Of a stretch of DNA of 64,000 bases, positions 34,793 through 42,718 are shown one piece after another. A model generated the notes under the pieces. That model was not told where the DNA came from, searched no databases, and worked only from the letters and a program-made list of their open reading frames with translations. The position numbers and the translations under genes were made by a program. The DNA is taken from assembly GCA_964505785.1 (NCBI GenBank), contig CAZDJZ010000012.1:1-64000 (forward strand), given 5' to 3'. This stretch comes from CAYRTV01 sp964505785. GTDB lineage: Bacteria > Acidobacteriota > Aminicenantia > Aminicenantales > Aminicenantaceae. The first letter of the stretch is position 1. Each line of letters opens with the position of its first letter.

Positions 34793-35701
34793 ATGAAATC
34801 AGGGATAATTTTCGATATAAAAAAATACGCTATTCATGATGGGCCGGGAATCCGCACAACTGTTTTCTTAAAAGGATGCCCCCTGAATTGTTGGTGGTGT
34901 CACAACCCGGAAGGACAAGCCGCCGAGCCTGAATTGACCTACCAGTCCGGTAAATGTGTGATAGATTGCACTCAATGTATTGACGCGTGCCCAACTGGAG
35001 CCATTTCCCGCATGGAAAGCGGCATTGAGATAGACCGCAAGGCCTGCCGGCTTGAAGCGGAGTGCGTAGAGGCCTGCCCGGCAGGGGCTCTAAAATTGTC
35101 CGGGCGGACGGTGACCACCGCTGAAATTATGGAAGAAATCCTCAAAGACCGGATATTTTATGAAAACTCAGGCGGCGGAGTCACTTTTTCAGGCGGAGAA
35201 CCTTTGATCCAATTGGACTTCCTGGATTCCCTGTTGTTAAACTGCCGAAAAGAAGACATCCACAGGGTTGTAGACACCTCCGGTTATGTACCCTTTGATT
35301 CATTCGAACGGATTGCCGATAAAGTCAATCTTTTCTTTTATGATTTAAAAATAATGGACGACAGTAAACACCAGGAGGCAACCGGTGTATCCAACCGTCT
35401 GATTTTAGATAATCTGAAACGTCTTGACAAAACCGGAGCCGCCATCCAAATTCGGATCCCGGTGGTACCCGGTTTCAACAGCACCCGGGAAAACGCCTGT
35501 CAAACCGGCGAGTTTCTGAAAAACTTCAGTCATGTCAAAATGATCAATCTTCTCCCCTATCACCGGGCTGCCACCCAAAAATACCGCAGCCTGGGCAAAA
35601 CGTTTATGTATCCTGAAACCAAAACGCCCACGGGGGAAAGTGTGCGCAAACTTAAGACCGTTTTGGAATCTTTCGGATTCCCGGTCCAAATCGGAGGGTA
35701 A
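34793..35701 (+). CDS. glycyl-radical enzyme activase (radical SAM), HypD partner
   Basis: A 302-residue radical SAM enzyme that installs the glycyl radical on the adjacent dehydratase. Residues GCPLNCWWCHNPEG contain the CxxxCxxC motif for the SAM-binding [4Fe-4S] cluster. A ferredoxin-like insert follows with two cysteine clusters (CVIDCTQCIDACP and CRLEAECVEACP), typical of activases of dehydratase-type glycyl radical enzymes. GGGVTFSGGEP, used for SAM binding, follows. The in-frame extension to 34745 would run through the operator and lacks a ribosome binding site, while GAGGA sits 7 nt before 34793. Its stop is one base before the dehydratase ATG. Confidence 0.93.
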   Translation: MKSGIIFDIKKYAIHDGPGIRTTVFLKGCPLNCWWCHNPEGQAAEPELTYQSGKCVIDCTQCIDACPTGAISRMESGIEIDRKACRLEAECVEACPAGALKLSGRTVTTAEIMEEILKDRIFYENSGGGVTFSGGEPLIQLDFLDSLLLNCRKEDIHRVVDTSGYVPFDSFERIADKVNLFFYDLKIMDDSKHQEATGVSNRLILDNLKRLDKTGAAIQIRIPVVPGFNSTRENACQTGEFLKNFSHVKMINLLPYHRAATQKYRSLGKTFMYPETKTPTGESVRKLKTVLESFGFPVQIGG

Positions 35702-35702
35702 A

Positions 35703-38066
35703 ATGAATAAAAGAATTAAAAAACTAAGAGATCAAAGTCTCCATACACATCCATCCATTTCACATGAAAGGGCGGTTTTACTGACAGAATTTTATAAAAG
35801 TGATCAGGCCAAAGGAAAGCCGGTTCCGGTCCAGCGTGCGCTGGCCTTCAAATATATCATGGAAAACAAGTCCATCTGCATCAATGACGGAGAACTGATC
35901 CTTGGAGAACGCGGCCCGGCTCCCAGGGCTACCCCCACTTATCCTGAAATCACAGTCCACACGGATGAGGATTTGGAAATTCTTAATAACCGGGAAAAAA
36001 CTTCCTACAAGGTCAGCCTGGAAACCAGAGACATATTTAAAAAAGAGATATATCCTTTTTGGAAAGGCCGCACAGTCCGTGAAATGATATTCAAAGAAGT
36101 ATCGCAGGAGTGGAAAGATGCATTTGAGGCTGGAGTCTTCACCGAATTCATGGAACAGCGAGCCCCCGGACACACTGTTTTGGATGATAAAATTTACCAC
36201 AAAGGCTTTCTTGATTTTAAAAAAGAAATTGAAGATTCCATTGCCGGATTGGATTTACATAATGATCCCGAAGCCCTTAAGAAACGTCATGAGCTGGAAG
36301 CCATGTCCATAGCGGCCGACGGCCTTATCCGGCTGGCTGAACGGTATTCAAAAAAAGCCGCAACCTTGGCAGCAGAGGAAAAAGACCCGCAACGCAAAAA
36401 GGAATTGGAACAACTTGCGGATATTTGCTCTCATGTCCCGGCCCATGCCCCGCGAAATTTTTGGGAAGCTCTTCAGCATTACTGGTTTGTGCATTTAGGT
36501 GTCATCACCGAACTCAATGGCTGGGATTCCTTTAATCCTGGACGGCTGGACCAGCACCTTTATCCGTTTTGTGAAAAAGAACTGGAAGAAAACACCCTGT
36601 CCGAAGAACAAGCCCGTGAAATCCTGCAATCCTTTTGGATCAAATTCAATAACCAGCCTGCACCGCCAAAAGTCGGTGTGACAGCCCAGGAAAGCGGGAC
36701 CTACACCGATTTCGCGCTTATTAATTCCGGCGGAGTAAAAAAAGACGGAACGGACGGCGTTAATGACCTTTCCTACCTGATTTTGGATGTCATAGAAGAA
36801 ATGCGTATTCTTCAACCCAGCTCCATGGTGCAGATCAGCAAAAAAACCCCCGACCGTTTCCTGAAACGCGCTCTGAAAATCATTAAAACCGGATTCGGCC
36901 AGCCTTCGATTTTCAACACAGACGCCATTATCCAGGAACTCCTGCGGCAAGGGAAATCCATCGAAGATGCCCGTTGCGGCGGGGCTTCCGGCTGCGTGGA
37001 AACAGGTGCTTTCGGAAAGGAAAATTACACTTTGACAGGCTATTTTAATCTGGTCAAAGTCCTGGAAATCACGTTGAATAACGGAATAGACCCCAGGTCA
37101 GGCAAGGCTATCGGAATTCCCACCGGTGATCCGGCTGCCTTCACTTCCATGGACCAATTGATAGAAGCTTTTAAAAAGCAATTGAACTATTTCATCGATA
37201 TCAAAATCCAAGGCAATAATATCATAGAACAGATATATGCTGAATCTATCCCCGCTCCATTTCTATCTCTGCTCATTGATGATTGCATCCAAACAGGAAA
37301 GGATTATCACACCGGAGGAGCCCGGTATAACACCTCTTATATACAGGGAGTTGGGATAGGGACGATAACCGACAGCCTGGCTTCCCTTGAATACAATGTT
37401 TTCGACACGAAACGGGTCACCATGAAAGACATGCTGGCTGCCCTGAAAAACGATTTTGAAGGCCAGGAAAACCTCAGGCAGACCCTGATAAACAAAACGC
37501 CAAAATACGGCAATGATGATGATTATGCCGACAAATTTACCAAGCAGGTGTTTGAGCTTTACTTTCAAGCGGTCAACGGCAGGCCCAATACAAAGGGCGG
37601 TTATCACCGGATAAATTTCCTGCCCACAACAGTCCATGTTTATTTTGGAAAAGTCAACGGCGCAACTCCCAATGGAAGAAAAGCCGCGGAACCTCTTTCT
37701 GAAGGTATCTCGCCTACTCAGGGATCTGACATCAAGGGGCCTACTGCTGTGATCAAGTCGGCTTCCAAAATCGACCATCTGCGGACCGGCGGAACACTGC
37801 TCAATCAAAAATTCAATCCGCAACTTCTTGAAGACGAAGAAGGGATGGATAAGCTGGTAAAACTCATCCGCGGTTATTTCACTATGGACGGACATCATAT
37901 CCAACTCAATGTGGTCACCGCTGACACCCTGCGTAAAGCTCAGAAAAATCCGGAACAGTACCGTGATCTTATCGTTCGCGTCGCCGGTTATAGTGACTAC
38001 TTCTGCGATCTGAGTGTGGAGCTGCAGAATGAAATCATTGCTCGAACCGAACACCATGCCCCGTAA
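35703..38066 (+). CDS. hypD: trans-4-hydroxy-L-proline dehydratase (glycyl radical enzyme, HypD type)
   Basis: 787-residue glycyl radical enzyme. Cys431 (GASGCVE), Glu433 and Gly762 (RVAGYSDYF) form the radical machinery. From memory of Clostridioides difficile HypD (789 residues), its active-site residues F152, H160, D278, S334, F340, C434, E436, Y450 and G765 all recur here with a constant offset of 3: F149, H157, D275, S331, F337, C431, E433, Y447, G762. That distinguishes it from pyruvate formate-lyase, glycerol, propanediol and choline enzymes. It dehydrates trans-4-hydroxyproline to delta1-pyrroline-5-carboxylate. Start 35703 follows GGAGGG by 4 nt; upstream in-frame codons overlap the activase. 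No proC is in the window, so the P5C reductase must be elsewhere. Strictly anaerobic chemistry. Confidence 0.9.
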   Translation: MNKRIKKLRDQSLHTHPSISHERAVLLTEFYKSDQAKGKPVPVQRALAFKYIMENKSICINDGELILGERGPAPRATPTYPEITVHTDEDLEILNNREKTSYKVSLETRDIFKKEIYPFWKGRTVREMIFKEVSQEWKDAFEAGVFTEFMEQRAPGHTVLDDKIYHKGFLDFKKEIEDSIAGLDLHNDPEALKKRHELEAMSIAADGLIRLAERYSKKAATLAAEEKDPQRKKELEQLADICSHVPAHAPRNFWEALQHYWFVHLGVITELNGWDSFNPGRLDQHLYPFCEKELEENTLSEEQAREILQSFWIKFNNQPAPPKVGVTAQESGTYTDFALINSGGVKKDGTDGVNDLSYLILDVIEEMRILQPSSMVQISKKTPDRFLKRALKIIKTGFGQPSIFNTDAIIQELLRQGKSIEDARCGGASGCVETGAFGKENYTLTGYFNLVKVLEITLNNGIDPRSGKAIGIPTGDPAAFTSMDQLIEAFKKQLNYFIDIKIQGNNIIEQIYAESIPAPFLSLLIDDCIQTGKDYHTGGARYNTSYIQGVGIGTITDSLASLEYNVFDTKRVTMKDMLAALKNDFEGQENLRQTLINKTPKYGNDDDYADKFTKQVFELYFQAVNGRPNTKGGYHRINFLPTTVHVYFGKVNGATPNGRKAAEPLSEGISPTQGSDIKGPTAVIKSASKIDHLRTGGTLLNQKFNPQLLEDEEGMDKLVKLIRGYFTMDGHHIQLNVVTADTLRKAQKNPEQYRDLIVRVAGYSDYFCDLSVELQNEIIARTEHHAP

Positions 38067-38243
38067 AAAGCAAAAAGCCTCCATCTGCAATTCATCACAA
38101 CCCGTTTTTCTTCCCGTTGGGACCTGAAGCACACCTCATTTGTCTTCCTTCTGATTCTCAATTTGACAGAGATATCCTTTTTCCTTATAAATAAATAAGC
38201 AGCATATTAATAATCAAGATATATCGGAAGGAAGGAGTCCTTT

Positions 38244-38870
38244 ATGAGCAATGTGTTCAAATTAATTTTTATCTTCGGACTGTTTGTTCTTATCATTTAT
38301 CCTGTCAACGGGCTCACTCAGGATGATTCCCCGGATGCGGAACTTCCGGTTTTGATTACGTCCTGCGGACAAAGCCCGGGAGCCACTATGCTGAAAGTCA
38401 TATTCAACCGGCTCGGACTGGAATCAGAACCCCCGCCTTATGAGGTGAATGTTTTAGCCACCGCGGATGACTTTACTGCGGCAGAAGAAACCGGCCGGCC
38501 TTATAACTCGCTTATCATCGTGATGGGAGCCAGTCTAAAAGGAATGGGCGCCGCCGGAATATCCATTGACGATGAGCTGAAGAGGATCGATACCTTAATC
38601 CAAGCTGCACAAGAGAAAAATATAAAAATTATAGGAGCCCATATAGAAGGCATGAAACGGCGGTCGCAGGGTGCGTCTCCCGGAGACAACACCGATGAGC
38701 TCAGCATCGATGCCGTCGCTCCAAAATCGGATATTCTGTTAGTGAATAAATCCGGAGATCAGGACCTGAGATTCACCAATATCGCCAACAACAACAATAT
38801 TCCCTTAGTGACTGTTGAAAAGAATCTTGACCTCATTCCGGCTATGAAACAGTTGTTTAATCTGGATTAA
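38244..38870 (+). CDS. exported DUF6305-like protein
   Basis: A 208-residue protein with an N-terminal signal peptide or anchor (VFKLIFIFGLFVLIIYPVNG) and a compact alpha/beta domain starting LPVLITSCGQSPGATMLKVIF. It contains GASLKGMGAAGISIDDEL, IIGAHIEGMKRRSQG and a C-terminal VEKNLDLIPAMKQLF helix. I recall this shape as DUF6305, but the name is from memory. The single cysteine after the first strand and the GASLKGMGA loop resemble a ligand-binding loop; no function is known to me. GGAAGGAAGGAG precedes the ATG. First of a plus-strand set ending in the AstE-like enzyme and converging on the poly-gamma-glutamate genes. Confidence 0.72.
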   Translation: MSNVFKLIFIFGLFVLIIYPVNGLTQDDSPDAELPVLITSCGQSPGATMLKVIFNRLGLESEPPPYEVNVLATADDFTAAEETGRPYNSLIIVMGASLKGMGAAGISIDDELKRIDTLIQAAQEKNIKIIGAHIEGMKRRSQGASPGDNTDELSIDAVAPKSDILLVNKSGDQDLRFTNIANNNNIPLVTVEKNLDLIPAMKQLFNLD

Positions 38871-38872
38871 CT

Positions 38873-38936
38873 ATCCTGAACTATTCATAAAATTGCAATG
38901 TTTTTGCAATCTCGGCCCATGAATAATCCAGGCTGT
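38873..38936 (+). repeat. short R2 MITE-like element with both ends
   Basis: 64 bp from TCCTGAACTATTCATAA to TGAATAATCCAGGCT, i.e. both terminal inverted repeats with only about 30 bp inside. It looks like an internal-deletion version of the 259-bp copy at 17590-17848. It sits directly after the DUF6305-like stop and may act as a transcript-end hairpin. Confidence 0.65.
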
Positions 38937-39028
38937 AAAACAGCAGCAAATGTTTTTTCATCGTTTATTTCGCGGCCTCGACTAAATTTTATAGTTGAGC
39001 CTGAAGAGGGTGGATAAGGATATAAAAT

Positions 39029-39616
39029 ATGCCTGATTTTATTATGGATCTCAAGATCACCAGTTTATTGGGAGGGGTGTTGATTTTAGTTTCACTGTGG
39101 GCACTGAAAGTCATCATCCGCAAGGAAAAAGAATCCATCATACGGGGTTTGAGTATTTTTATCATACTCTTGTTCGGGCTTGTTTTCCTGAACCAAAGTG
39201 AATACAGAAATATCACCATCGGACTCATTGGGGAACGTCTTTTCCCTCAAAAAATTTTCACCTGTAATTACTATGTTGAACACGGCTCAACCACCAAAGG
39301 CCGGTATATCCGCTACGTCTTCGAACCTCCCCGTCCCCGTCTTAAACTTGAATTGGTGGACAACGGAAAATACCTTAATTTCAGCAATCCGGTTTCGCTG
39401 AACCGGGTGCTCCGTTTTTTAGACCTTCCTCAAGTTCAATCCGGCACCCCGGAATTAGCTTCTCTGACCGGGACTGCACTTGACGCCAATCTTTATGAAT
39501 GGCCGAACTATTCTATGGGGAAACTCATTGCTGCCCGCGGATTATGCCGGAATGAGGATACCGCTCAAACCTTTCACTGTTTGCTCCAAATAACCATCAT
39601 CACCCAACCTTACTAA
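39029..39616 (+). CDS. hypothetical membrane protein, two TM segments
   Basis: 195 residues of no family I recognise. Two hydrophobic helices are seen (about 8-27 and 38-54), separated by a short basic loop (IIRKEKESIIRG). A predicted extracytoplasmic domain follows with a YYVEHGSTTKGRYIRYVFEPPRPRLKLE beta region and two cysteines. AAGGA is 8 nt before the ATG. It lies between the DUF6305-like gene and the polytopic permease, so a small accessory subunit of that transporter (as TRAP systems have a small membrane subunit) is one possibility. That is inference from position only. Confidence 0.65.
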   Translation: MPDFIMDLKITSLLGGVLILVSLWALKVIIRKEKESIIRGLSIFIILLFGLVFLNQSEYRNITIGLIGERLFPQKIFTCNYYVEHGSTTKGRYIRYVFEPPRPRLKLELVDNGKYLNFSNPVSLNRVLRFLDLPQVQSGTPELASLTGTALDANLYEWPNYSMGKLIAARGLCRNEDTAQTFHCLLQITIITQPY

Positions 39617-39886
39617 TTGAGTTCTTCGCGTTCTTTGCGTTTTTATAGTCTGTCTTAGTCTTTTCAGTCTGCCCGCTCGGCTCGCTGCGCTCGCGTTCAA
39701 TAAAACCCCGCCATCCTGAGAAGTGAGGCGGTTTGGGCATCTTATACGGCTTCGTATGATGAATCGGTACTGATTTAATAAAACTGACTATTCCCTTTTC
39801 ACTATTTACTTTTCCCTGGTTTCTCTTCACTAAAATTTTTCTGTTGATTTTCCGTGTGCTTTGAAATAAGGTATTCTTTTGATGCC
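39617..39886. repeat. composite repeat block inside the permease gene set
   Basis: Holds TTCGCGTTCTTTGCGTTTTT, a decamer piece (GTCTGTCTTA GTCTTTTCAG, 39648-39670), the block GGCTCGCTGCGCTCGCGTTC (also near 62598), an R1-like segment (about 39710-39765) and TTTTCACTATTTACTTTTCC words. No gene is seen. Confidence 0.55.
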
Positions 39887-41179
39887 ATGAGTATGATCAC
39901 ATCAGCCCAATTCATTTTAGCGGTTATGGTCGCAGTCTATATCGCCGCCCGGGTTCTTAAACTATCTACGGAATTGGCTTTATTTGCGGCGGCGGCCTCC
40001 GGTGCCCTGGCCGGAGGATACGGAATGCCGGCACGCCATCTGGTGGAAGGGGCCTTTACATATTACGATATTATTTTGATTTTTATTACGGCAACCCTGT
40101 TCATGAACCTGCTGAAGGAATCCGGCGGAGTAGCCTTTGTCGTGCGCGCTGTCCTGACAAAATTTCATGACCGCAAAATTATATTGTTTCTTGTGATCAC
40201 CCTGCTGCTGCTGATTCCCGGAGCTTTGACCGGAGCCGGCAGCGTAACTGTTCTTATCACCGGGGGCCTGATCGCCGTGGTGCTCCATTACATGGGTATT
40301 TCCAAACCAAAAACCACGGCCATCATCTTCATTCTGGCCGGACTAAGTGCTGCGGCTCCACCCGTAAGCTTATGGGCTATGCTCACCGCAGCAGGTGTGA
40401 ATATGCCGTACGTGGGATTTTTTCTTCCTCTGCTGATTCCCTGTATCGTTCTCTCCCTGGCAACAATTTTTATCCTGGGCTGGAAAAGCCGGCCGGTGGA
40501 TTTGGAGAAGGCCCTTCAGGAACTCCCGGAAGCTCCCGCAGAGATGAACTGGGGAAAGGTGATTTCACCGTTCCTTCTTTTTTTTGCATTGATCGTTGCC
40601 GGCCGGCTCTGGCCTTTTGCCATGCCGGTCATCGGACTTCCTATGATGTTCATGGCGTCAGCGGTTCTTTCTCTGATCTTATCTCCGCGTAAATTGAATT
40701 TTCTGCACGTATCCCGGCAAACTATTCAGCAGCTGCTGCCTTTAATCGGAACATTGACATGCGTCGGCATTCTGGTCCAGGTGATGGCCATGACAGGAGT
40801 CCGGGGCCTGATCGCCATAACTATTGTCACTCTTCCCCTGACACTGGTTATTTTGTCCATGGCCGTCGTTCTTCCTGTTTCCGAAGCCGTTCTGATGTGG
40901 GGAGCTGCTCCGGTTTTGGGAGTCCCATTGGTGCTTCTGTTCAACACAATCGGTCTTAATCCCATCGTAGCCCTGGCAGGAATGAGTGTGATTTGGCCGC
41001 TGGGAGACGCACTGCCTCCAACGGCTATCATCGGCCGCTTGGCTAAAGAGACAGTTGGGATGCAGGAACCCTATTCCCGTATGCTGAAACACTGCCTGAT
41101 TCCCGCCGCAATCATCGCGGCTGCGGGGATTTTAATGGTGCTTTTCAGTAAGAAACTAGCCTTTTTAACTATGATATAA
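39887..41179 (+). CDS. polytopic permease, DctM/CitMHS-like (ion transporter superfamily)
   Basis: About 430 residues with 10-12 hydrophobic helices and two internal repeats. Each half contains a Pro/Gly-rich re-entrant-like motif: GALTGAGSVTVLI, then SAAAPPVSLWAML, and in the second half PVSEAVLMWGAAPV, then IWPLGDALPPTAII. This is the architecture of TRAP large subunits and CitMHS/GntP-type carboxylate transporters. Substrate is unknown; glutamate oligomers or another carboxylate would fit the poly-gamma-glutamate neighbourhood, by inference. The start is uncertain: GTG 39854, ATG 39887 and ATG 39893 are in frame, none with a perfect ribosome binding site. Confidence 0.8.
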   Translation: MSMITSAQFILAVMVAVYIAARVLKLSTELALFAAAASGALAGGYGMPARHLVEGAFTYYDIILIFITATLFMNLLKESGGVAFVVRAVLTKFHDRKIILFLVITLLLLIPGALTGAGSVTVLITGGLIAVVLHYMGISKPKTTAIIFILAGLSAAAPPVSLWAMLTAAGVNMPYVGFFLPLLIPCIVLSLATIFILGWKSRPVDLEKALQELPEAPAEMNWGKVISPFLLFFALIVAGRLWPFAMPVIGLPMMFMASAVLSLILSPRKLNFLHVSRQTIQQLLPLIGTLTCVGILVQVMAMTGVRGLIAITIVTLPLTLVILSMAVVLPVSEAVLMWGAAPVLGVPLVLLFNTIGLNPIVALAGMSVIWPLGDALPPTAIIGRLAKETVGMQEPYSRMLKHCLIPAAIIAAAGILMVLFSKKLAFLTMI

Positions 41180-41198
41180 TGAACTTGGCGTTAATATC

Positions 41199-41354
41199 AT
41201 GAATACGCTTATCACGATTTTATACTATGTCCTCAGCGCCTATATTGCGGTCCTGATCATCTGGAACCTAATCCGCAGCCGTAAATGGCAGGACGAAATT
41301 CTGTATGTCCTCATTCTGATTCCTTTCGTATTGCGGGTTCTGGGCCTCAAATGA
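41199..41354 (+). CDS. 51-residue two-helix membrane protein
   Basis: Small reading frame ATG 41199 to TGA 41352-41354. The product begins MNTLITILYYVLSAYIAVLI and then has a short polar stretch (NLIRSRKWQDE) followed by a second hydrophobic helix (ILYVLILIPFVLRVLGL). The composition is that of a genuine small membrane protein rather than a random frame, and it starts 19 bp after the permease stop on the same strand. It may stabilise the permease or be an accessory subunit. No ribosome binding site stands out (GGCGTTAATATC precedes the ATG). Confidence 0.55.
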   Translation: MNTLITILYYVLSAYIAVLIIWNLIRSRKWQDEILYVLILIPFVLRVLGLK

Positions 41355-41458
41355 CCCGGAAGAGTTATCCTTCGGCCTGCATTGCAGACCTCAGGCTGAT
41401 CAATGATATTACGCTGAATAAGGCCTAAAATGGATCTAAATAAATCAGGATTGACAGA

Positions 41459-42631
41459 ATGAATAACAATCAAAGTCATCTCATCCGAAAAATAATGTTC
41501 TTGATTCCAGGAATACTGCTAATGATATTCGCCGGGACCAGTTTTTATCAAAGCCGTAATCTCCAAGAACCCGTGGTTTTAGGCCCGGGCGTAAGCAAGG
41601 TCAAAAAGCTGGGCGACTATTTCCCCGGAGTCGCCGGCACCATTAACGATGCGCATGTCTATATCCTGGAAGGGCGAAAACCGGGGGGTTCCTGTTTGGT
41701 TATCGGCGGCACTCACCCGGAAGAACCGGCCCCCCGGCTGGCAGCCTGGCTCTTGGTTGAAAACGCGATCCCGGAACAAGGAAACTTATTTGTCATTCTG
41801 TCCTCCAACCGCAGCGCCTCCACCGTCACCCGTCTTGGCGGCGCCTATCCGCCTGACTACTCCATCGACACGAAATGGGGACAGCAGACCTTCCGCATGG
41901 GAGACCGATGGACCAATCCGCTCGACCAATGGCCGGACCCGGAAGTCTATATTCATTACCCCAGCCGGCAAGAGCTGGCATATGTGGATATCCGCAACCT
42001 GAACCGGACCTGGCCGGGGCGCCCAAACGGCACTCTGACCGAAAAGACTTGCTTTGCCATGACTGAAATGATTAAAGAGGAGAGCATTGATATCGTCATC
42101 GATCTGCACGAGGCCGAACTTCAATATCCTGTAATCAGCACCATCGTCGCTCACCCTAAAGGCCAGGATTTGGCTGCCATGGCCTCGATGATGATATCCG
42201 GAACGGAAGGATTCAATATCGGCATGGAAAATTCCCCTGAAGAACTAAGAGGGCTTTCCCACAGGGAAATCGGCGACCACACCCAGGCCGTATCCCTGCT
42301 GCTGGAAACTCCTGAACCCATGCTGGATGCGACCCGGGGCAGGACCGACCGAAAGCTTCTGCTTGAGGGTAAAGATGAATTTCTTATCAAAGCCTATGCC
42401 CATGGATTATTGTTCGAAATTATCGATGAAACCGGATGGCCGATTGAAAAAAGAGTCGGGCGCCACTGCTCAAGTATCCTGCAAATTATTGAATTATGGT
42501 CTGAAGACAATCCGGACAAAGGCATTCAGTGCGGAAAAATTCCCCGCTATCAGGAGATCATTGAACGGGGAGTCGGGGCCTTTTTCCGCGATCCGTCACA
42601 AGCGGATCCATCCCGTCTCCGGTTCGAATAA
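41459..42631 (+). CDS. succinylglutamate desuccinylase/aspartoacylase (AstE/AspA)-like metalloenzyme, membrane-anchored
   Basis: A 390-residue protein with an N-terminal TM anchor or signal (IMFLIPGILLMIFAGTSF) and an M14-like zinc fold. GGTHPEEPAPR supplies the H-x-x-E ligands, SSNRSA and IRNLNRTWPG shape the pocket, and IDLHEAE supplies the third ligand region. AstE and aspartoacylase hydrolyse N-acyl-glutamate or -aspartate. Being outside the cytoplasm and converging on pgsBCW, this one might trim or release gamma-linked glutamate chains, which is inference. It is the last gene of the plus-strand set and is separated from pgsW by 87 bp. Confidence 0.8.
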   Translation: MNNNQSHLIRKIMFLIPGILLMIFAGTSFYQSRNLQEPVVLGPGVSKVKKLGDYFPGVAGTINDAHVYILEGRKPGGSCLVIGGTHPEEPAPRLAAWLLVENAIPEQGNLFVILSSNRSASTVTRLGGAYPPDYSIDTKWGQQTFRMGDRWTNPLDQWPDPEVYIHYPSRQELAYVDIRNLNRTWPGRPNGTLTEKTCFAMTEMIKEESIDIVIDLHEAELQYPVISTIVAHPKGQDLAAMASMMISGTEGFNIGMENSPEELRGLSHREIGDHTQAVSLLLETPEPMLDATRGRTDRKLLLEGKDEFLIKAYAHGLLFEIIDETGWPIEKRVGRHCSSILQIIELWSEDNPDKGIQCGKIPRYQEIIERGVGAFFRDPSQADPSRLRFE

Positions 42632-42718
42632 TTTGATTCAGCCTGATTTACTCACAGCCCGGGGCTTCTGCATATAAGCCTGATTCTAGTCAGGCCGTAT
42701 CATGGCCGGGGGGATGTT

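Noticed and set aside
35703..38066. Annotation as pyruvate formate-lyase, choline trimethylamine-lyase or glycerol dehydratase
   Set aside because: PFL has adjacent cysteines at the active site, absent here. The recalled HypD-specific residues (F149, H157, D275, S331, F337, Y447) all fit, and hydroxyproline genes lie next door.
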